Source of the DNA: Haemaphysalis longicornis
Taxonomy: Eukaryota; Arthropoda; Arachnida; Ixodida; Ixodidae
Direction: 5' to 3'
Length of the DNA stretch: 64,000 nucleotides
NCBI GenBank assembly: GCA_013339765.2
Contig: CM023457.1
Span: forward strand, 41,776,144 to 41,840,143
The first letter of the stretch is position 1; each line of letters begins with the position of its first letter. Shown piece by piece: positions 32,111 to 44,529 of the stretch. Both the position numbers and the translations under genes were made by a program. Below the pieces are notes generated by a model. It made no database searches and was not told where the DNA came from. It saw only the letters and a program-made list of their open reading frames with translations.

Positions 32111-33089
32111 CTACCGCGTGCTCCGGTTGCGAGGCGCGCCACAGCTGTTGCTAGGCGCACGCCGGCCAACGCACGACAACCCCCGACTAAGAAATGCATT
32201 TGCCTTTAAAAAATGGGCACCCTTTTAGTTCACGCGTAAGTGATAACATCAACTGACCTTGCTTGACGCACATAAGAAGATAGCGACCCCTTTCCCTGTC
32301 TGCGCGCGCCAAGTTATTTCTATTAAACGTGAACCGCATGGTCCGTTTTCGCACACGATTCGTGCACGTTGACGTTGCGCCTGCATTTTTTGCATGCTCG
32401 TGTTGACGATCGCTCACGGTCGCTTCTTTGCGTGGCAGTGGGAAGAGCCTGTCAGCTTATCGGATTTGACTGCGGGAAGTAGAGATGCGTCGCTCAGGAG
32501 GGAGCCGGTTTTTCTCAAGAGCGGATGAGCCGTGGCTTAGAAAGTGAGCGGCGGTACTTTTTGAGAGAGGCAGGCCCTTCTCGCCTGCTCAGTGACCCAT
32601 GTGGATCAGAGCAAGCCCCAGTCCAGCCAACTATGAAGAAAGAAGAGCCAACTGATCCGGAGAGCTCCTTGTTGCGAGTTTTGCGCACTCTTCTGAGCCG
32701 CTCTGCACATTTTAAACTACTATTTTGTGTGGCGATGTTAACACATTTTGAAAGCCTAACATGGTTTATAAGATGTTCCAATGGCTAAGTTGGAAGTTGC
32801 TGAAGTTTACACAACTAGGGGCTGAATGTCGAAAGATGGCAGCTTGTCACAGAATTGCGAGGTAATTTAGTGGCCGATGTCTCAGAATGGAGGAGCGACA
32901 AACAACTCCCCCCTACATGCGAATCAGATGATGTAGTTTGGACTTGCCAACCGGCAGGCCTGATCAGCCCTTTGCGCGAGGCATGAGTCGAGACACAGGA
33001 TGTGCCGAACACAAACACGTATTTTTACTCTCGTAGATAATACGGGAAATACACTCGCAGGTCACGGCACACACGCTGTGTGCAACATA

Positions 33090-33200
33090 CCTCAGCTGAC
33101 ACCCCGCTGGGGTCAGAGCTGACATCAGACAAAGAGGGAGGGCATGATGACTTGCCAACGCACTGCAGTTGACACCCTGTTAGGGTCAGAGCTGACGCGA
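33090..33200. repeat. Short direct repeats around GCTGACACC...GGGTCAGAGCTGAC
   Basis: AGCTGACACCCCGCTGGGGT plus CAGAGCTGAC near 33093 recurs as AGTTGACACCCTGTTAGGGT plus CAGAGCTGAC near 33166. Confidence 0.65.
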
Positions 33201-33367
33201 TAGTACATTGACGACAGCGAAAGAAACGGTACTTGCCATTGCGAGCCCAAGAAGAAGGCGACAGTAGATGGAGATAGTAAAGTGTACAATAGGCGGGGTT
33301 GGAGGCTTCCCCCAACTGCTAACAAAGGCCTGCGAGAAACACATACAGCATGGTGCACTGAAGGAAG

Positions 33368-33415
33368 CGTACTTCTCTAAGTGGACTGCCTGTGCAGTCC
33401 ACTTAGAGAAGTACG
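33368..33415. repeat. Perfect 22-bp stem hairpin
   Basis: CGTACTTCTCTAAGTGGACT plus GC (33368-33389) is followed by the loop CTGT and then the exact reverse complement (33394-33415). Confidence 0.92.
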
Positions 33416-35042
33416 ACAGAGCAGACAATTACCAAGAGTCCGCAGAAAAGTGGAGAAGGGGAGGACAGCTTAGCTGCGTTCCGGCTGATGGTCCTGCCGG
33501 GGTGACGCCTGAGGCTGCCAGCCGTCTGTGGTGGGGCGGCGCTCATTAGCGGCGCAATTTAAGCAAACTTCGACCGCACTATTTGACCTCCTTGAAGTGA
33601 TCTTTGGGGGCCCGGAGTTCACCGCCGTAGGCACTCGGCCTCCACAGCACACCCCTCAAGGCCGATGCAGCGTCCCGGCTGTCCGTCCGGCCACTGCCAG
33701 TTCTCACTCCATTCTCCGCGCAAACCCCGCACTTCACCGCGCACAGTCCCTGAAGTTGCGCGTCTTCCGGGAACCCGCTGGGTGCAGGCTTCCGTTGGCC
33801 GCGGCACTCTCGCGTACCTCCCTCCGCAAAACACGTGGCCATCCGAACCGGGCGCGGCAATGCAGGCGAAAACTCTTTTGCTACGCTGTACACTTCTAGT
33901 CGCCTGCAAAATGGTGAGCGGTGAAAAACAGTCAAGCAGGGACACGAATTTCACGTAAGGTAGTAAAGCGTATAGAATCTTACAGTTGCTAAGTTTATTC
34001 GTGCTTGAATTGAAATTATGTCCGTGACAGCCCGTGTATCAAGAACCTTCCTGTTACGTAACTCAGCATCAACGCCGTTGCGGCATTCTGATGCGAGCTT
34101 TTCGAAGAATCTTGACTGGTGCGTTAAAGCTTTGATTTTTGTGGGGTACTGTCCGAGTAAAGAACCGTGCAAGTGGTCCGGATTTCGATTTGTTAGCTAC
34201 GTATCTGCTTCTCGTCAAGTTTACGAACATTAAACCTGGTATGCGTATTCGTCAAGCACGAATAAATGTATACATTCCATGCCCAGTGCTTGGGTAATTT
34301 TGGTCGTCTGCTCGACAGCTACCAAGCTCGCCGACAATTGTTTGTTTCACTGTGTGATGGCAACGGCGAAGGCATAAATGTCTTGGCTCGTAAAGAGCTG
34401 CGACAGTGATATTGTTTGTTCGCTACCGGCCGCTGACTGAAAGTGACCATAGCGAAAAAAACAACGGGCGCGTATCACTTGTTACTCGACACTGACACCC
34501 TGCTACTACTGGTCATGTTTATCAAGCATATTGTCTACAACCAGCATACAGTCCTCCTCGAGAGGTGCAATGTGCATGTGGTATAGTTCTGAAGCATTTG
34601 GAATGGGCCAACATTACTTCGTCCCTCTTGCCGCGCCCCTGCGAGCCGATAACCAGGCATTGACTGGTACATTCATGCTTGAAGAGACAAAATTGTCGAC
34701 TCCAAATCGTTTGCTCATAGAAATCACTGTTAAACACAGTAGCACCACTGTGCTTGTGTTGCGTCACGTCCGGTTGTTTGCTTTTAGCCAATCAGAGCTC
34801 ACTCAAAATGGTTCGAAATGGACACAAAACAGATCAGGGGTGGAGCTAGAAGTGGATTGTTTTTGAAGCGATGATCTTGTGTTTAACCTGCTTCGTGACT
34901 TTGAAAGTCCTTAGCCTGCTGCCTATTTCACTGTTACTTTATACTATGCCTTCTAGACCGCATACCCATTACACAAAATTACTTGCCACGAGGGAGTCAC
35001 GTCCTCAAGTCTTGCATTTTCTCTTATAAATCTTTTTTGCAG

Positions 35043-35207
35043 GTGTGGCTGAACGGATGCTCAAAAAATTTGGAAACGGCGGAAAACGTTACGAAATGCA
35101 TAAGACCTAACTGCAAGGTTGACCCAAGCTGCAAAATCACACCTAGAATATCGCGCTCGTTTCATGTTGAATCATCCATCATGTTCTTGCCCTACATGGG
35201 CAGCGAC
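35043..35207 (+). CDS. CLCA: CLCA-family protein, locus B, cysteine-rich exon of the N-terminal domain
   Basis: This 165-base exon has 55 complete codons (phase 0 at both ends). It encodes VWLNGCSKNLETAENVTKCI, RPNCKVDPSCKIT and FHVESSIMFLPYMGSD. The CLCA N-terminal domain has a cysteine-rich stretch after the HExxH motif followed by EKASIMFxQ; here the matching SSIMFLPY is clear, and four cysteines are spaced similarly. NVT is a possible glycosylation site. The donor GTAAGT is at 35208. The next expected exons (around VEFC and the von Willebrand MIDAS motif DxSxS) were not seen before the assembly gap at 37650, so the model breaks here. Confidence 0.85.
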
Positions 35208-36070
35208 GTAAGTAGCATTTAAATCCATCCATCGAAACAAGACTGTGTGTGTAGCTCTGCTTCTAAAATACACAACTTTTTTTGTATGCACTTTGGCAAA
35301 TTCGGCAGTGCTGACGCGCATTGGAGCATCACATGACTGCGCAACCGGTGATGATTGAATGCCAGTAGTTGTAATTAATGCCTGCGACGTCAAATTTAAT
35401 CTTCAAAGTCAACTGACCAGACATATCAGGGATAATCAAAGTGCGATATGTCGCGGTAAGCGTGCGATGCGATGCGTCCGAGCCTAATCGCCTTTCTTGT
35501 GCAACGTTTCCTGTGCGCTTCTAATAATCATGAAAACAAGTTGAGTTAGGAATATAGGAATAAAAATAGGTTCTCTGCGTTAAAAATTACCTTACTATCG
35601 CAGCATTTAACAGTGAATTTTTTAGGGAAAAATTGATACCAATGCATGTATGGCTTAGGGCATACTGGCTGTGCTGCGAGAACTTTTAGATGCCTTGAAT
35701 GTCAAAAGTATTAAAAGAATGCCCTTGCATTGAAGTTGGAGTTGTCCAGAATATTATACCAAGCTTTAAAGTAGCTCATTTGCATCCTTGTGGTATGCAA
35801 ACTTTTCGCAATGAACACCTGCACGTATGAATACTAAGTTGCTGCGCCAGACAAGATAAAACATAAAAGAAGCCAAAAATTCAAATTTAAGTAAAAAAAA
35901 TGCTTCACATGTTGCTATGGGGACAACACTTCTAAGGGAAGTTGTCCAATGCGATACATCCAACCAGCTAACCTACTTTGCATTGAAAGCCTATTGAAAG
36001 CCATCTCCCTCTTTGTTTGGTCTGCAAACTGGGGTATGTACTCTTCACAGAGGAGCTGAAATTGACGTTT
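35208..36070. other. Intron of CLCA locus B
   Basis: No exon or transposon recognised. Confidence 0.5.
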
Positions 36071-37649
36071 TGTGGAAAGAAAAAGGCTGTAAAAGGCACT
36101 CCAATTTCAAGGCACGGCATTTCAGAAGCCTCATGTTAAAAAGGACACGAAAGGCTACAGCCCTGACCTATGTAGCAACTTCGGAAACCGTTTGCCACCT
36201 GTGTCGCTTGTTCCAGGGATTTCTTCATGACTGCTGGGTGTGTTTTGATTCCGTTTATTGCATTACATTCCTTGATGAACAGTTCAGGTCGTGGCACTCT
36301 TGGTTTCCAGGATTTGTTTTTGTGATTTTTTTATTCAAATAGTCGTTCACAGTTGACATGCCTGTTGCACATTAACCTCTAAAAGTGAAAACTAAAAAAC
36401 AGTGTTGTAAAAAAAATTCTAAAACTGTCACGACCTCGTCCATTCATTCGGGAATGCAAAGCACTTCGAACAAGTTTCCTATCATGTTTTATAAGCCGCT
36501 CAAGCTTGGTATAAGCGAACAGAAAGAAAATTTAATAAAAATATCAAAGTATATTTTGAAAACTTTTTTATTTATGGTGTTATCACAGAAGCATTTCCAG
36601 TTGCTGTGCCGATTTTTATCAAAATCTTATAAAAAAATAAAAAAAGTTGATTTTGAAATCTACGTCCCCCCTTAAGTCTTCTTGCGTGATTTGAAGGCGA
36701 AAGCTTAGCGATACTTAATAACTGATACATTGTACTTCGATACTTAACATCTGGCATTTAACATCTGATTTTTGGCTGTTTTTGCACTGTTTTTTTTTAA
36801 TTTTATGGAATTTTGTGGTATCACCTGATCCTGATTTCTTGATGTTCCCAATGTGCCTATACATTTTGATTTGCATTCCTTGATTATTCGTCCAGTATAG
36901 TGAACTTTCTAATTTTGTGCCCAAAACTCGCAAAAATATGAAATGTTATCATGGAAAGCAATTTATTTTTCTTCGCCTGTCCATGACATGATAATGGTTT
37001 AAGGGGGGACGCGGCTTTCAAAATCAACTTTTTTATTTCTTTGTGGATTTTGATGAAAATTGGCACAGCAACTGGAAATGCTTCCGTGATAACACCATAA
37101 AAATTTCAAACTAATATTTTGAAAACTTTTTTATGTATTTCATTTTCTTTCTGTTCCGCTTGTACCGAGCTTGACCGGCTTATAAAACATGATAGAAAAC
37201 TTGTTCGAAGTGCTTTGCATTCCCAAATGAATGGACGAGGTCGTGACAGTTTTAGAATTTTTTTTTACAACACAATGTTTTTTAGTTTTCATTTTTTGAG
37301 GTTAATGTGCAATAGGCATGTCGACTGTGAACGATTATTTGAATAAAAAAATCACAAAAAACAAATCTGGAAAACCAAAAGTGTCACGACCTGAACTGTT
37401 CATCAAGGAATGTAATGCAAGAAACGGAATCAAAATAGACCCAGCGGTCACAAAGAAATCCCTGGTACAAGCGACACAGGTGGCAAAAAAAACTGTTTTG
37501 AGAAAACGGCTTCCGAAGTTGCAACATAGGTTTCACTTATCAAAAGTCGTCACGGTTGTAGCCTTTCAAGTCCTTTTGAACATGGGGCTTCTGGAATGCC
37601 TTGCCTTGAAATTGGAGTGCCTTTTACAGCCTTTATCTTTCCAGAAAAC
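36071..37649. repeat. Large inverted repeat, arms of about 600-650 bp, right arm cut by the gap
   Basis: The left arm 36071-36675 is repeated inverted at 36999-37649. The inner ends are ACGTCCCCCCTTAA (to 36675) and TTAAGGGGGGACGC (from 36999), with a spacer of about 323 bp. The outward reading of the right arm starts MSTVNDYLNKKITKNKSGKP (37318) and is about 110 codons to the gap; the left arm has a decayed version. It may be two head-to-head copies of a TTAA-targeting transposon. The protein family is not recognised. Confidence 0.75.
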
Positions 37650-37749
37650 NNNNNNNNNNNNNNNNNNNNNNNNNNNNNNNNNNNNNNNNNNNNNNNNNNN
37701 NNNNNNNNNNNNNNNNNNNNNNNNNNNNNNNNNNNNNNNNNNNNNNNNN
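37650..37749. other. Assembly gap (100 N)
   Basis: Exactly 100 N, the usual placeholder for a gap of unknown size. Its left edge is inside the inverted repeat arm, and the sequence right of it does not continue that arm. Confidence 0.98.
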
Positions 37750-37779
37750 CCATGTCTTATCTGCACCATGTGATTGGTT

Positions 37780-40700
37780 CAACAGTGTTTTAATATTGTT
37801 CATAGTTTTAATGCACTTAATTTTTGTTTATTCTGGGGGATAAATGTGAGCCTTTTGTCCAGCAGAAAGCCCAGAAACTTGTGTTCAATTTTGACGGGTA
37901 TCACTACAATATTAATACGTACCTTCAGGGTCAGGTCAGACTCCACGCTTCCGAGAAAGCAGTCTGAGCCAGCGCAGCGGTGGCTCAGAGGTACAGCACT
38001 CGCGTCGTATGCGGAAGGTACTGGGTTCGAATCCTGGTGCCGCCGGGCACCCATAGGTTTCTTTAATGTGTACAGGCATCCCTGGTCGAGTGCGGACCCT
38101 TGAAAGGGGAATCCACGTCTGGAAAGCTGCCTTTACCCAATGGAGGGGCCCCTGACCCTTGTCCATCTGGCGGGGCCCCCGGCCATCGTGCGACGTTGCG
38201 CCATTGCCGGGGGTGAAAGAGTCTGGCGGCATGTCCTGCCACAGGCGGTTGCGAGTTGAGCGTCCATCGTGGCTGTGGAAGGCACCATGTGAATTCGTGT
38301 TCCTTGGTGGCGCCGGGCACCTACCGGTAAAATAGGTACAAGCGACTCCCCGGCCTGGCACTCGGCCCTAGTGTGGGACTACAATGCTGGGGAAGTCCAC
38401 CCGGCTTGCACGGGAAATCGCCCCTATGGAAAGGGGCGGCTGGAAAAACGCAGGACCTTTTTTTTTTGTTCGGGTTGATGTGTTCAATTTTGATGGGAAT
38501 TACTACATTATAAATGCGTACTGTGGGATGCCACATAATATGTGCACTGTTTACCTTTTTCTTTTCGCAGTGTGCGGGGCTGCCTTAGTGTGTATGTTTT
38601 ATTTGTACTGATTTTGATTTTCTTTTGTCATTAGTGCTTCACCAGTTCGCTATTAGCTTGCTCCCTGTGATTTGGGTAAGCGTGGAGAGTTTGGTTTGGT
38701 GCTAAGTATCATTTTTTTCTCATCTACAAATTGGTTTCTACAAAAAACAATATTTTTGGGCTATCGCTCCTTTTCATTTATTTTTTATTGGCTGTTAACC
38801 TGCCATAGCTTGGCTGGAGCGGGTTTCGTTCCCCGATTTTTTTTTGTTTTTTTTTATTATGGGGAACACGGAATTAATAAAGGAATAAAGGGTCAGGCCA
38901 GAGTCCACGCTTCCGAGAAAACAGTAGACATGTGCTCTTTTCAGGATTAATCATAAAGCCATTTTCATCGGCCCACTTTTTAAGTTTATTAGCAGTAAGT
39001 TGTAATTGCCGCCTGCAGATTAAAGGGATTACAAAACTTATAGCTGACTTGAATATCATCAACGTACCACTGAGTAGAAAATTGCGGGGGGGAAGTGACT
39101 TTTGGAGTGAGTTCATTTGACAATGAAAAGTGTATAACTCAGTACTTCACTCTGCGGGACCCCGTTTTCTTGAATGTGTATTCTAGAAAGTGATGCTCCG
39201 ACCCATACGCGAAAAGTTCGCTCATACATGTAGCTTTCTATAGTATTGAGCATAATTCCAGATACACCGTAAGCTTCGAGGTCACGGAGGATGCCATAGC
39301 GCCATGCAGTATCGTACGCCTTCTCCCAGGCGAAGAAAATAGACATACAGGGCTGCCTGTGGACAAAAGCATCTTTAATGTACGATTCCAATGCCACAAG
39401 CTGGTCGGTTGTAGATATTCCTGGACGGAAACCTCCCTGGCAGCTATCTAGAATACCATGGTATTCTAAAAAGTACACGAGCCTTCTATTGACCATCTTC
39501 TCGAACAGTTTACCTGAACAACTGGTAAGTGCTATTGGCCGATAGCTAAAAGAAGAAGAGGCATCTTTCCTTTGTTTAAGCAGTAGCACCACAATTGCCT
39601 CTTTCCAAGTCCGTGGAAGATGTCCTGCACTCCATATCTTGTTTAAGGAGTGTTTCGAGGGTGTCTGCGTGAAGGTGTTGAATTATTGTCTATGTGATTT
39701 GGTCTGCACCTGGTGCTGATGTCTTACAAGTCGCCAAGGCCACTTTAAGATCGTGGATAGAAAATGGACAGTTGTAAGAGTCTTGTGACGATTTCTTGAT
39801 GTACCTAATGGATTTTCGCTCAGATGTTTTGTACCTCATACATTTGTCTGTGTAATGTGAAGAGCTTGATATAAGTTCAAACTGTTTAGCTAGTGTGTTT
39901 GCCTGGTCTTCTAATGTGTTACCAGTGGTGCTAACCAGGGGTAAGGTTGTTTTGTGCCCTTTGAACTTTCTTATTCGGTTCCACGCCTTGCTTGTGTCGG
40001 TGTAAGAGTTAATGGAACCCACAAAAGCTCTCCAGCAGTTAGTTTTGGCTTCTTGGCGAATACGCCTTCCAACTGCCTTGGCATGCTTGATCGCAATGAG
40101 ATTCTGTGCCGTTGGGTACCTTCGGAGGTTACCCCAAGCCTTGTTTTGTGCTTTGCGCGCGTTTCAACATTCTTCATTCCACCAAGGCCTTCTGAGATTT
40201 TGAGGAGTACCGGAGATTTGAAGGATTGAACTCTTGGCAGCCTCTATAATGTGGGCGGTAACAATTCTACAAGCTTCATCGATCTGTAAGTGTTTTATAA
40301 ATATGTAGGAGAGCTGTGACTTTTGCCTAAAAGCCACCCAGTCTGCTCGGGTTTCTTTAAACCTTTTATGGTAAATGGAACTGTCAGCGAGTGTATCTAG
40401 ACTAAAAGAGTGACAGGGAGGTGGTCACTTCCATTAGGTTTGGAGTCCACATTCCACTCGAACGAAGTAAAGAGAATGGGTGAACCTATTGCTAAATCGA
40501 TGTGCGAGTAGGTTTTATGGGCTGTGCTGTAGTATGTTTTTATTAAATATACAGGCACCAGATGACAGTAAGAACCTTTCAATTAAACGGCCCCGGCCAT
40601 CTTCGCGTTCAGATCCCCACAGTTTACTGTGGGCATTAAAGTCGCCCACGAGTGGAATGGGTCCGGTAGGTGGTTAATTAGGGACTGAAATTCTGGACTA

Positions 40701-40984
40701 CAAAGGCGAAAGTCAGGAGGAATGTATATTGAAGCTATTGTTATTAACCTGTCGGCGATTATTACACGTACAGCAACCACTTCGAGGGTTGTGGTCAAAG
40801 GAACATGTTGACAGGGAATAGACTGTTGTTTTACTATTAGCGGTGAGCGCGACCACGGGCGGCGCTGCGAAGTGCGCCTCCGTGACTTCGGCTTAGGGAT
40901 TCTCGCATTTGTCGTCTGCTTCACTCGGGCTCGCTCTCCCTGCTGTTTCTTTGCGCTCGGTTGACGTCTGATGTTTGTCCGCAC
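37780..40984 (-). pseudogene. I-like LINE ORF2: endonuclease and reverse transcriptase, interrupted
   Basis: The minus strand runs from the endonuclease (about 40984-40400: VASIYIPPDFRLCSPEFQSL, later HIDLAIGSPILFTSFEWNVD and GSDHLPV) through a linker (about 40020: NRIRKFKGHKTTLPLVSTTG). The reverse transcriptase follows (39592-38874): SYRPIALTSCSGKLFEKMVN, GGFRPGISTTDQLVALESYI, FFAWEKAYDTAWRYGILRDL, KWADENGFMINPEKSTCLLF. It resumes at about 37930-37800 with KIEHKFLGFLLDKRLTFIPQ. The palm motif FFDxxKAYD appears as FFAWEKAYD, losing the catalytic aspartate. A SINE and duplicated LINE sequence interrupt it at 37.97-38.93 kb. The endonuclease part is shared with 6501-6815. Confidence 0.85.
37971..38468 (+). 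mobile_element. tRNA-derived SINE, long type
   Basis: The head AGCGCAGCGGTGGCTCAGAG and box B GGGTTCGAATCC are tRNA-like. A body of about 400 bp with GGGGCCC-rich blocks ends in a T run (38458-38467). It is flanked by duplicated LINE sequence: 37881-37925 resembles 38480-38521, and 37928-37963 resembles 38890-38925. It is a different family from 49259-49502. Confidence 0.7.
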
Positions 40985-43371
40985 CAGATTTTGCGTGTGC
41001 GTAAGTTTTTATTACAATATTAGACTTAAAATTGCATGCATTAGCTCAAAGCGCGAGTTAAAGTATAGTTTTGGATACCGCTACGGAAGAAACATTGCCG
41101 GCGTCGCCCGATTCTTTGCGAAGCCGCCCTGTGCGGAGCCTGAAGAGTCGGAGCTAGGCGTCAGCTTCTGTATGAAGCGATCTTTTGAAGAAAGGGAACA
41201 GCCAGCTGCTAGCAGCCGACAACAGCGAAAATACAAGACCAAAACAAATTCCAGGCCTTCGGGGCTGTTGGCTTTCGCAGAAGGGCAATTACCGATTCCA
41301 GTTAATCATATGTAAAGTAAAACAGTTTTTGCAACCTTGCAGAACGCTCGAAAGTGTTGTATCACTTTACGCTGTCATCGCACGAAAGTATGCCGACATG
41401 CACTATGGATTGCAAAAACTGTAGACTGAATTCCAAATAACCCACTGTGTGTATAGGCGGGTGTTGGTTTTATAGCAGGTTTCTAACCAGTATGGTGGTT
41501 TATTGAGCAAAACGAGTCACGTCTACGGTAAAGATACAGTAGCACTATGGTTGTTCAGACCTGTAGGGATATTTCGGTACATTCCCAGTAAAATCGGTCT
41601 GATTAGTGGTCCGGGTCCTCAGTCCACGGCAGAAGTGTAAGAGTAATTTTTGGGTAGAGCAGGATTGTTTCTTTACGCCTGGAAGGGTTGGAAAACAATA
41701 AAGAGCAGCTTGGAAATATTCATCGGTTTAGATTTTTCTAGCCAGTATACCACGACTTCAACACCGTTATCATGTCATAATTGTTCGGGTTGAGAACCAG
41801 TTCATTATGATAACGATGGTTACGATACACATTCCGAGCACAGAAGCCGCCTTCGAGTACTCTGGACAACGTTGTCTGGGGCGCTATCGCGGTGGCGTGC
41901 ACAAGCTTTCTCATTGTATTTCCATGTGAATAAACAATGCACGCTGCGGATATGCAGCTTCTTGCACGCAGCCATAGCAAAAGCCAATTTGTGAAGAAGA
42001 GAATCTATGCCATATAGCTCGAATAAAATATCCACACGATCTTTGTGAGTCTCCCAAACATCCCTAAACCTAATAATACGACGCTTGTGACTGTGCAGAG
42101 AAATTAATGGGTTGGACACAAAAAAATAAAACATTGCTGATACAAGTCAACAACAACAAAACAAATATAGAAGACAGCCGCTTTATTTTCTGGGGTGCAA
42201 TGCTCGTGTATAGGAGCCCTCTGCTTGATAGCTAGACTGTTTAGTCTTCATAAAAGCATCTCAAAAATACCATACGGAAAGAAGCCTACGCATTTTGAAT
42301 ACTTATCGAGGAGCTCTGAGCGCTGAACCTCGCGAATAAGCCAGAAAGGACGATTTAGACTCGATATTCTGGCCGATGCTCTGAAGAAAGTTCTCTCTCT
42401 CTCTCGTGTGTTGTAAACCTCTGCGGATACAGCTTGATATTATTCAGAGGTGTCAGAAGCTGGCAAAAATGACTGAATTACCAGAAATACGCTTTTTAAT
42501 GCACTAAAGCAACAAAGCGGGCGATTTCTAGCACAGGTACTGCTGCCCCTCACAAGCGGAGTGTAGCAGACGACAGCGGTGCGAGTCCCTAAGCTGACGT
42601 GAGAGCCAGGGGGCGCCACTCAAACATCTCACCGCCAATGAGAACAGCCTTCCTTATCTTTCCTAAAGACAGAATAGCGCTTCAGGAAGTTTGTTTGGTT
42701 TGGTGTGTTTCCTGAAGACATAAGATGGTTCATTGGTTTTTATGAAGAATTTCGTATATGTCATCCAAGCTTTTTCATTAAGCCCCTGCAGTTCCACTGT
42801 GTAATGCATTGTACTACCATAAGTGTTTAAAGAGAGAGGGCAGCGTGTATCTGTGTGTTGCAGACGGGTGGTGTTATCTATGTTACTGAGCCTGCGTTAG
42901 GGCCAATTATGCGCGGAGCTGGTTTTTTCCCTCGGCCGATGTTGCCACGCTGCTCGTTTGGCTGAACAGCTGACCGAGCTGCCGTGGGTGCTACATCCAT
43001 CTCTTCATCCGACGGCAAAGTGTAAATGCAGGATCTCCCTCCTTTATCCATGGACATCGGGGAGCGCCACTCGTGTTTGCCGCGCGGGCCAATGGCGGCT
43101 GTAGTGGTGTTGTGCACGTAGACGTGGATGCAAGGCTGCCCACCTCGCTGCCCACTGTGCCCAAGGGCGACAGCGCAGCAGAAGCGGAAAGCAAGCCGTC
43201 TCCACCTACGGTGTTCGCATTGGAATCCACAGACTGTGGTATAACATTTTGGGCAGCAGAAGCCAGCCCAGTGGGGGGTGGGGGTGGGACCAGGTCAGCA
43301 TTGCTGCACTCGGTAGCCACCAAAACCTGACGCCGCCCCACCCCCCGGTGACCAGCGTCAGCGTAAGTTCC
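40985..43371. other. Intronic DNA, segment B copy of 6816-8780
   Basis: It aligns with segment A up to 42870. From 42871 to 43593 it carries 723 bases absent from A, partly LINE ORF1 and partly unrecognised. A short CT microsatellite is at about 42391-42404. Confidence 0.6.
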
Positions 43372-44383
43372 TTAGGGAAGCATCGAATGTCTTTTCCGAT
43401 CTTCTGGGTAAAACAGGTTGTGGGTCACTTTGAGGTTTATTTCTTTCTTATTTTTGAGTTTTTTGCAAGAACGGGAGTACGCGGCGTGGTGTCCTTCACA
43501 GTTAACACAGTGAAATTGCGTTGCATTACACTCACCTGTCTGGTGGTCGTGCTTCGAGCATTTTTTCACATGTGTTTTGCCCTCGACAGTTTGTTGATAC
43601 TGTGCTCGTACCTTTGACATTTGAAGCAACGTCGCGGATTTGGGACGTACGCCCTGATCTTACAGTGGAGAAACCCGGCTTTGAGAGATTCGGGGAGCGT
43701 ACTACGATCAAAAGTCAAGATGATACGTTTGGTTTTGATCTCAGTTCAGTCGCGCCTCATTGTGATACATCTAACATGAGTCACTCCTTGCTCACGCAAG
43801 CCCTCAAGGAATATCTGCCTCAGTTTTATTTGTGAGTTCAGTTTCCGAGAGCACACCTTGGCAGCTGTTGAGGGTTCGGTGAGGTGTTACAGTCATCTGT
43901 AAGTCACCCATGCTTGTCTGTTTTAGAAGGTTAGCAAATTTTTCCTTAGTTCTGACCTCAATAAGCATGTCACCAAATGCAAGTTTCTTTGCGTCCATAG
44001 TTCTTTCCAACTATACCTTCAATGAACTTGGCGATCAGGAACACAGATTTCTAAGTTATTGGGGTGGCTTTGTCAGCAGTCTGCATGACTAGGAAGCGAG
44101 GAAAGTTGTCAGGGGTGTTGAAAACGAGGTTTGGTAGGGGTTTAAAGATTGCTTCGGTGCGGGCCCTTTTCGGGGCCCGATCATTTGGAAGAAAGGGTTT
44201 AGATAATACCACGCGCCATAGTATAAAGCAGGGGATGGGGGTACTTTCTTCTTTGACTTTTCCCTGATGGTCAAAGAGGTCCCAGAGATGCCAGCCTGAT
44301 AGACAGACAGGGAGCCCATCGGCCGGAGCTTGACCAGGGCTCCGACGGCCACCGTTCACCGCTTCTAACCCTTCATCTTTCAA
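43372..44383 (-). pseudogene. LINE ORF1 (gag-like, zinc-knuckle) fragment, segment B
   Basis: It has the same readings as 8724-9532 (KRARTEAIFKPLPN, FPRFLVMQTADKATPIT, KKLAFGDMLIEVRTKEKFAN). It additionally keeps the later zinc-knuckle region: KCSKHDHQTGECNATQFHCV, NCEGHHAAYSRSCKKLKNKK. The paired CxxC/CxxH spacing is that of retrotransposon ORF1 knuckles. It is frameshifted and dead. Confidence 0.8.
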
Positions 44384-44529
44384 CTTCTCGCCACGGTAGG
44401 TAGCATCTTAAATATGGGGGGCTCGGGGTACGCCGTGTCACCATTCACCGTCACCAAGATTACTCAAGGTGCCCCGCGCGTGGGAAATGACATCCATGTT
44501 GCTCCACGAGTAACATGCGATTTGCGCCC

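Larger units (their letters stand above)
31014..35042. other. Intron of CLCA locus B
   Basis: No further exon recognised. It contains a TTAAGGGGAGACGCG element-like end at 31132, a (TCTAA)n tract, a GC-rich tandem repeat, paired GCTGACACC repeats and a perfect hairpin, listed separately. The acceptor is TTTTTTGCAG at 35042. Confidence 0.6.

Noticed and set aside
33860..33920. Signal-peptide-like start MQAKTLLLRCTLLVAC followed by a GTGAGC donor
   Set aside because: It lies between two exons (30907, 35043) that already join in phase, and nothing downstream pairs with it as a first exon. It also lies in a GC-rich stretch with long chance frames.
37318..37793. Open frames running through the N gap
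   Set aside because: Coding across unknown bases is meaningless. Only the part up to 37649 is real sequence.
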